In this document: piece by piece, positions 39,033 through 43,089 of the stretch
Numbering within the stretch: position 1 is the stretch's first letter
How the letters are laid out: the number at the start of each line of letters is the position of its first letter
NCBI GenBank assembly: GCA_964386435.1
Contig: CAYLSV010000026.1
Span: 1-43,089 of the forward strand
Length of the DNA stretch: 43,089 nucleotides
Source of the DNA: CAYLSV01 sp964386435
GTDB taxonomy: Bacteria > Planctomycetota > Phycisphaerae > Tepidisphaerales > Tepidisphaeraceae
Direction of reading: 5' to 3'
Made by a program: the position numbers and the translations under genes
The notes under the pieces: model-generated
Databases searched by the model: none
What the model saw: the letters and a program-made list of their open reading frames with translations, nothing else
What the model was told of the DNA's origin: nothing

Positions 39033-41678
39033 ATGACACCCCGAACCGTTTTTCAAGTTGCGTGCGTTGTTGCCTCATTCGTTGCCGGCGCGGGGCCGGT
39101 CGTGGCGGCGGTGGCGGCGGAGCCGGAGGTGCGGGCGACGTGGCTGACGACGACGGCGGGGGACGATTTGAGCGCCGGCAACGTGGGGCCGGTGCTGGGC
39201 GAGTTGCGGGCGGTTGGTCTGAACACGGTGTACGTCGAGGCGTGGAAGGCGGGATACACGCACTTCGACTCGCCGACGCTGTCCGGCGTGATCAATCGCG
39301 AATCGATCCGGCCGGGCGGGCGGGACATCTTGGCGGAAACGGCGGCGGCGGCGCGGGCGAACGATCTGGTGCACGTGGCTTGGTTTGAGTACGGCCTGTC
39401 GCCGCAGTTCGGCGAGCCGAGCAATCCGCTGGCGACTCACGCCCGCGACAACGGTTGGCTGCTGACCGACCGCGAGGGCAACTTCACCAACGCCAGCAAC
39501 GGCTCCAGTTGGATGAACCCAATCGTGCCCGAGGTGCGGCAATTGATGATCGGCATGGCCGTGGACGCCGTGCGAACGGGCGGCTTGGACGGCATCCAGT
39601 TCGACGATCGCTTGGCGTGGCCGGTGGAGTTCGGGTACGACGACGTGACGCGTGCCGCGTACTTCGCCGACACCGGGCGGGCGTTGCCGAGCGATCCGCG
39701 GGACGGCGACTTCACCGCGTGGCGGCAGGGGCAGATGACCGGGTTTGTCCGTGAGTTGGTCGGGGCGTTGCGGGCCGAGGATGCGGATCTGATGATCTCG
39801 CTCTCGCCGAGCGTGGCGGGGTTCAGCGACCGCAACTTCAACGCGGCGTGGGGCGATTGGGCGAGCGAGGGCTTGTTCGATGAGGTGGTGCCGCAGGCGT
39901 ACCGGCCGACGTTCGGGGAGTTCGAGGCGGTGTGGCCGGGGCAGGTGGCGGCGGCGGACGGGGCGGAAGTGTTGGCGGCCGGCGTGCGGACCCGCGGCAG
40001 CGGCCCGGCGACGCCGTGGGCAGATGTGGAGGCGATGCTCGACCTCGCCCGGATGGACGGCGCGGGGCACGGCTTCTGGTACAGCGAGGGGCTGACCGGC
40101 TTCCCGAACTGTCTTGACGAAGTCGCGGCGTACTACGACGTCGGGGCGAACGGCTTCGCGGCCCACCCGCTGTTCGTGCCCGAGCCGGCGGCGATGTTGG
40201 TATTCGTGCCGGGGTTGGCGTTGGTGCGTCGGCGGTCCGGACCTGCAGCACGTGGTGCTGCGGCCCACTGCCGGCGGGAGTCAAGGGTCTTTGCCCGCGA
40301 TAGCCGCGGCACCACGTGCCGCAGGTCCGGTCGGAACGAACTCGGAGGAATCGTCATGAAACCACTCATCGCCCTGCTCGCTTCCCTGCTGCTCGCCGCC
40401 CCGGTTCTTGCCGAACCGGCGCGGGAGTTGCGTGGCACGTGGATGACGACCACCGCCAACGACGCCATCAGCAGCCCGCAGAAGACGGCCGAGTCGATGC
40501 GGGCGCTGGCCGACATGGGCTTCAACACGGTGTACGTCGAGACGTGGAAGAACGGGTACACCGAGTTCCCGTCGGACGTGATGGACGACCTGATCGGCGT
40601 GCCGCTGAAGATCAACAACACGCCGGCCCACCTGCAGCGTGATCTGTTGCAGGAGACGCTCATCGAGGCTCACCGCAACGGCTTGATCTACGTCGCGTGG
40701 ATGGAGTACGGCTTCATGGCGGCGTTCAAGGACACGGACAACGAGCTTCGCCGGTTGGCCCGCGAGAAGGGGTGGCTGACCTTGACGCGGGACGGCCAGG
40801 AGGTCGGCGAGCAGAACCCGTTCGTCTGGCTCAACCCGCTGCACCCCGAGCCGCAGCAGCTTCTGATCGACCTTTGCATCGAGGCCGTGGAGCGGTACGA
40901 CCTGGACGGCGTGCAGCTGGATGACCGCATCGCGATGCCGGTGGAAATGGGGTACGACGACTACACGAAAGAGCTTTACGCCGCCGAGCACAACGGGGCG
41001 CTGCCGCCGGACGATCCGCGGGACCCGGCCTGGGTGCAGTGGCGGGCCGACAAGATCACCGCGTACGCCGAGCGGTTCGCCGCCGAGCTGCGGGCGGCGC
41101 GGCCGGGGTTGATCGTGAGTGTTTCGCCGGCGCCGCACCCGTGGAGCCTGGAGAATTACGCGTGCGACTGGATCACGCCCGGCTGGGACGGTTGGGACGA
41201 GTTCCTGCCGCAGTGCTACCGCACGAGCTTCGAGGCCTTCGAGAGCAATTGGCGGCAGCAGGTGGAGGCGTTCGACCGGGACGAGGTGTTGATCGCCGGG
41301 ATCCGGGCGGTGGGCGAGGGGGCCGACACGCCGTGGCTGGACATCGAAAAGAAGATCGAGCTGTCCGGCGAGTTGGGCGGCGGGTTCTGCATCTGGTTCA
41401 GCCGGGCCGTCCTCAGCGTTTATCCCGAACAATTCAAGGCCTTCCTCGGCCTCCGCGGCCCGGCGATCAACCCGCACAAACCCGCCGACTGGCGGCCCGG
41501 CTCGATCGACCCCGCCGGCGAGGTCGAACCCGGCAACTACCACGTCATCGGCCGCGCCTCGCCCGACGCCCCGTGGCAACTGCTGGGCACCATCAAACAC
41601 ATCAACGGCCCCGTCACCCTCGACCCGGTGATGGTCCGCAACATGGCCGAGGTGGAGCTGCTAACCGACCGGCGGTGA
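39033..41678 (+). CDS. Two GHL10-type glycosidase-like proteins in one uninterrupted frame; first protein exported with PEP-CTERM-like end
   Basis: The frame from the ATG at 39033 runs without a stop through two paralogous GHL10 (glycosyl hydrolase-like, TIM-barrel) units, 881 residues in all. Unit one (about 1-400) has a signal peptide ending VVAAVAAEP, RATWLTTTAGDD, GLNTVYVEAWKAGYTHFDS, LDGIQFDDRLAWPVEFGYDD, LMISLSPSV, VVPQAYRPTF and a sorting-type end FVPEPAAMLVFVPGLALVRRR. A stop would be expected there, but an inverted repeat (40237-40330) begins instead and is translated into a basic linker. It leads directly into the start of unit two, which has its own start (next entry). Either a double enzyme is made or the first gene has lost its stop. 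Confidence 0.8.
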   Translation: MTPRTVFQVACVVASFVAGAGPVVAAVAAEPEVRATWLTTTAGDDLSAGNVGPVLGELRAVGLNTVYVEAWKAGYTHFDSPTLSGVINRESIRPGGRDILAETAAAARANDLVHVAWFEYGLSPQFGEPSNPLATHARDNGWLLTDREGNFTNASNGSSWMNPIVPEVRQLMIGMAVDAVRTGGLDGIQFDDRLAWPVEFGYDDVTRAAYFADTGRALPSDPRDGDFTAWRQGQMTGFVRELVGALRAEDADLMISLSPSVAGFSDRNFNAAWGDWASEGLFDEVVPQAYRPTFGEFEAVWPGQVAAADGAEVLAAGVRTRGSGPATPWADVEAMLDLARMDGAGHGFWYSEGLTGFPNCLDEVAAYYDVGANGFAAHPLFVPEPAAMLVFVPGLALVRRRSGPAARGAAAHCRRESRVFARDSRGTTCRRSGRNELGGIVMKPLIALLASLLLAAPVLAEPARELRGTWMTTTANDAISSPQKTAESMRALADMGFNTVYVETWKNGYTEFPSDVMDDLIGVPLKINNTPAHLQRDLLQETLIEAHRNGLIYVAWMEYGFMAAFKDTDNELRRLAREKGWLTLTRDGQEVGEQNPFVWLNPLHPEPQQLLIDLCIEAVERYDLDGVQLDDRIAMPVEMGYDDYTKELYAAEHNGALPPDDPRDPAWVQWRADKITAYAERFAAELRAARPGLIVSVSPAPHPWSLENYACDWITPGWDGWDEFLPQCYRTSFEAFESNWRQQVEAFDRDEVLIAGIRAVGEGADTPWLDIEKKIELSGELGGGFCIWFSRAVLSVYPEQFKAFLGLRGPAINPHKPADWRPGSIDPAGEVEPGNYHVIGRASPDAPWQLLGTIKHINGPVTLDPVMVRNMAEVELLTDRR
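40237..40330. repeat. Family C inverted pair (CGGACCTGC) at the junction of the tandem glycosidases
   Basis: Arms 40237-40264 and 40303-40330 agree at 26 of 28 positions in inverted orientation. Each arm contains its own small palindrome around CACGTGGTG. It has the same design as family A (module with inner hairpin, inverted pair) but a different sequence. It covers the place where the first gene should end. Confidence 0.88.
40356..41678 (+). CDS. Second GHL10-type glycosidase-like exported protein (own start inside the long frame)
   Basis: GGAGG stands seven bases before the ATG at 40356, and the product starts with a clean signal peptide (MKPLIALLASLLLAAPVLAEP). So this unit is surely also begun independently. 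The 440 residues repeat the family pattern: LRGTWMTTTANDA, GFNTVYVETWKNGYTEFPSD, GLIYVAWMEYGF, LDGVQLDDRIAMPVEMGYDD, LIVSVSPAPHPWSLENYACDW, FLPQCYRTSFEAF and GGGFCIWFSRAVLSVYP. They end with an extra region of about 70 residues (PGNYHVIGRASPDAPWQLLG). It lacks a PEP-CTERM tail, unlike unit one. GHL10 proteins are putative glycosidases; the substrate is unknown. Confidence 0.85.
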   Translation: MKPLIALLASLLLAAPVLAEPARELRGTWMTTTANDAISSPQKTAESMRALADMGFNTVYVETWKNGYTEFPSDVMDDLIGVPLKINNTPAHLQRDLLQETLIEAHRNGLIYVAWMEYGFMAAFKDTDNELRRLAREKGWLTLTRDGQEVGEQNPFVWLNPLHPEPQQLLIDLCIEAVERYDLDGVQLDDRIAMPVEMGYDDYTKELYAAEHNGALPPDDPRDPAWVQWRADKITAYAERFAAELRAARPGLIVSVSPAPHPWSLENYACDWITPGWDGWDEFLPQCYRTSFEAFESNWRQQVEAFDRDEVLIAGIRAVGEGADTPWLDIEKKIELSGELGGGFCIWFSRAVLSVYPEQFKAFLGLRGPAINPHKPADWRPGSIDPAGEVEPGNYHVIGRASPDAPWQLLGTIKHINGPVTLDPVMVRNMAEVELLTDRR

Positions 41679-41742
41679 GCCCCCGCTCGACGGGCCGGTG
41701 CGGCTGAGGGCGGGAGGCGGCACGGTCTGGATGATGCGTGTT

Positions 41743-41852
41743 GTAGCTGCGGATCGCCGATCCGCAGTGGCGACGCTGCATGTCGTTGGAGCGACCAGTT
41801 GGCCTTTGAATCGTTGGAGTCGGCACGGCCGATCGGGGAACGGCAGCTGCAC
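41743..41852. repeat. Family A module with a degenerate inverted partner
   Basis: The module 41743-41774 (GTAGCTGCGG, GATC inner stem, CGCAGTGGCGAC) is intact. The facing copy near 41829-41852 (CCGATCGGGGAACGGCAGCTGC) is recognisable but worn. It lies in the 248 bases between the glycosidase and ROK kinase genes. Confidence 0.75.
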
Positions 41853-41926
41853 GACATGTGACTCCAAGTCGGTAAAATTCACCCGCGTTCGCCGCGTTGG
41901 TGTGACACCGGTCCAACACTGTCCCC

Positions 41927-42784
41927 GTGCCCACGCTCGGCCTCGACATTGGTGGCACCCGCGTCAAGAGCGCCCTGGTCGGCGACGACGGGCGGGAGCT
42001 GGCGGTGGCCAAGAGCGACTCGTACCGCCGGCCCGACCGGGCGGCGCTGCTGAAGGCCCTGCGGCAGGTGGTGCCCGAGGCGGCGTTTGAGAGGGTGGGC
42101 CTTTGCGCACCAGGCATGATGGACCCGGCGAAGACGATGGTCGAGGCGAGCGTGAACGTGCCGGGGCTATGCGGTTGGCCGCTGGTGGAGTTGGTCGCCG
42201 AGGCGACGGGGCGGGACGTGCCGCCGCCGGCGGTGGTGGGTGACGCGGTGGCCTCGGCGCTGGACGTGGCGGCCGAGCACGAACTCGGCGGGCGGTTGCT
42301 GCTGCTGGCGATTGGCACGGGCGTGGGGGCAGCAGTGCTGGACGACGGGGTGCCGCTGGAGGTCGACGGCGCCTCGCCCGGCCACTTCGGGCAGCTCGAC
42401 GTCAGCCTCTCCCGCAACCCCCCGCTGGGCCCCGACGGCGGCGCGGGCGGGTTGGAAGCCTACCTCGGCGCAAGGGTCCTGCGCGGCCGCCAACCGGGCG
42501 AGCTGCGTTCCGACAGCCGGGCCGTGCGCGCCTTAGTCCGGGCACTGCGCATCGGCCACGCCATCTACCGCCCGCACCACATCGCCCTCGCCGGCGGCGT
42601 CGGCATCCGGCTTGCCCCCCTTGCCGAATCGATCCACGAGCAAACGGCCGAAAACCTCACCAACATCGCCCGCACCGGCTGGCAGCTGCACTTCGGCCGC
42701 GACGACTACCACGCCGCCCGCGGCGCCGCCCGCGGAGCGTCGGGGCCGCCCGGAAGACCCATCGCATCCGACGACTTGAGGTAG
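41927..42784 (+). CDS. ROK-family sugar kinase
   Basis: The 285-residue protein has the ROK ATP-binding start LGLDIGGTRVKSALVGDDG, RVGLCAPGMMD, the catalytic VVGDAVASALDVAAE, and LLLLAIGTGVGAAVLDDG. The canonical zinc motif CxCGxxGCxE is missing: the equivalent stretch reads GHFGQLDVSLSRNPPLGPDGG, then GLEAYLG. It may therefore be a zinc-free ROK enzyme or one with another substrate. Probable substrates are glucose or related hexoses in the cytoplasm. The start is a GTG at 41927. The TAG stop is supplied by the first bases of a family A repeat, so the repeat marks the end of the protein. Confidence 0.85.
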   Translation: MPTLGLDIGGTRVKSALVGDDGRELAVAKSDSYRRPDRAALLKALRQVVPEAAFERVGLCAPGMMDPAKTMVEASVNVPGLCGWPLVELVAEATGRDVPPPAVVGDAVASALDVAAEHELGGRLLLLAIGTGVGAAVLDDGVPLEVDGASPGHFGQLDVSLSRNPPLGPDGGAGGLEAYLGARVLRGRQPGELRSDSRAVRALVRALRIGHAIYRPHHIALAGGVGIRLAPLAESIHEQTAENLTNIARTGWQLHFGRDDYHAARGAARGASGPPGRPIASDDLR

Positions 42785-42836
42785 CTGCGACGCCACGCGT
42801 CGCCGTCGGACTGCGGTCCGTTGGACCGCAGCTACC
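42781..42836. repeat. Family A inverted pair overlapping the ROK kinase stop
   Basis: The left module (42781-42803) has the inner stem GACGC/GCGTC and the right, inverted module (42806-42836) has GGTCC/GGACC. The modules are almost contiguous. The stop codon TAG (42782-42784) is part of the left module. Confidence 0.88.
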
Positions 42837-42867
42837 CCCATCAATTGACGATTCTCCGCGCTTCAAC

Positions 42868-42921
42868 TTTGCCCTTCGGGGCAAAGCCCCGCCGCCACGC
42901 GGCGGAGGGGTTTCAGCGACG
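42868..42921. repeat. Family B repeat, degenerate copy
   Basis: TTTGCCC, TTCG, GGGCAAA is a perfect 7-bp stem with a TTCG loop (42868-42885). CCCC...CCGCC pairs with GGCGG...GGGG (42887-42910), and the right end TTTCAGCGACG is the family B outer arm. Confidence 0.65.
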
Positions 42922-42968
42922 CACGCGTGGCTGAACAGTTGGTGCCCGAACGACGGTTGAACCTCAAG

Positions 42969-43055
42969 GTAGCTGCGGCTCGGCGAGCCGCAGTCCGGCG
43001 GAAACCTTTTGGTCGCTCGCCCGGGCCGGACTGCGACTCGCCGAGTCGCAGCTAC
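42969..43055. repeat. Family A inverted pair (REPIN-like), best-preserved
   Basis: Modules 42969-42998 and 43026-43055 (inverted) differ only by one inner base pair (GGCTC/GAGCC against GACTC/GAGTC), with a 27-base spacer. The 305 bases after the ROK kinase hold only repeats; no gene is visible to the window end. Confidence 0.93.
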
Positions 43056-43089
43056 CTCACGGTGTCCGTTTTAAAAAAGTCGTCGGTTG

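Overview
The window is 43 kb of GC-rich, densely packed bacterial DNA. Several marks point to the Planctomycetes, most likely class Phycisphaerae. There are three exported proteins with PEP-CTERM or VPLPA-type tails ending in arginine runs. A sugar dehydrogenase carries dockerin-like repeats, and a calcium-binding repeat protein starts with a planctomycete-type RLEARRLLA motif. A Cys-type sulfatase, futalosine-route menaquinone synthesis and few clear Shine-Dalgarno sites fit as well. No ribosomal RNA or other phylogenetic marker is present, so this placement is inference. Two stretches of N (5838-5847, 13598-13621) are assembly gaps.

Layout. 1-3400 (minus): start of aroA, a GAF/SpoIIE phosphatase, phoU, a 32-residue membrane peptide and a four-helix membrane protein. 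3429-6221: a DUF4038 glycosidase facing a ParD/ParE pair and a CgeB-like glycosyltransferase. 6284-10822 (minus): sugar dehydrogenase, a LOV/PAS histidine kinase, a MarR regulator. 11006-14965: ybaB, then RNase Y, an adenylate kinase and a small conserved protein. 15025-18859: tRNA-Arg(CCU), a Ser/Thr kinase with an outside glycogen-binding-like domain, two overlapping lipoprotein-related ORFs, rarA. 18978-24227: Uma2, mqnC, the calcium-binding repeat protein, a small conserved protein, clpS. 24300-30215: a polytopic membrane protein coupled to a GHMP kinase, an apparently frameshifted ankyrin-type gene, an FAD oxidoreductase, a small sorted protein. 30341-37185: two PEP-CTERM proteins, a NagB/PIG-L fusion, a DUF1569 protein, a sulfatase. 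37309-37934: an unknown gene bounded by near-identical 27-bp inverted repeats. 37958-42784: a Gfo/Idh/MocA oxidoreductase, two tandem GHL10-type glycosidases in one uninterrupted frame, a ROK sugar kinase. The sugar genes (glycosidases, sulfatase, NagB, ROK kinase, oxidoreductase) suggest polysaccharide use.

The most unusual content is not a gene. At least six families of dispersed inverted repeats occupy the intergenic spaces, and in three places they enter coding sequence. The main family has the arm GTAGCTGCG, an inner stem that differs from copy to copy yet stays self-complementary, and often lies as inverted pairs, like REPIN elements. A second family forms very long hairpins. A third is low-complexity purine/pyrimidine inverted repeats; it brackets ybaB and sits in an in-frame insertion in mqnC. 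No transposase was seen in the window, so any mobilising enzyme would act in trans.
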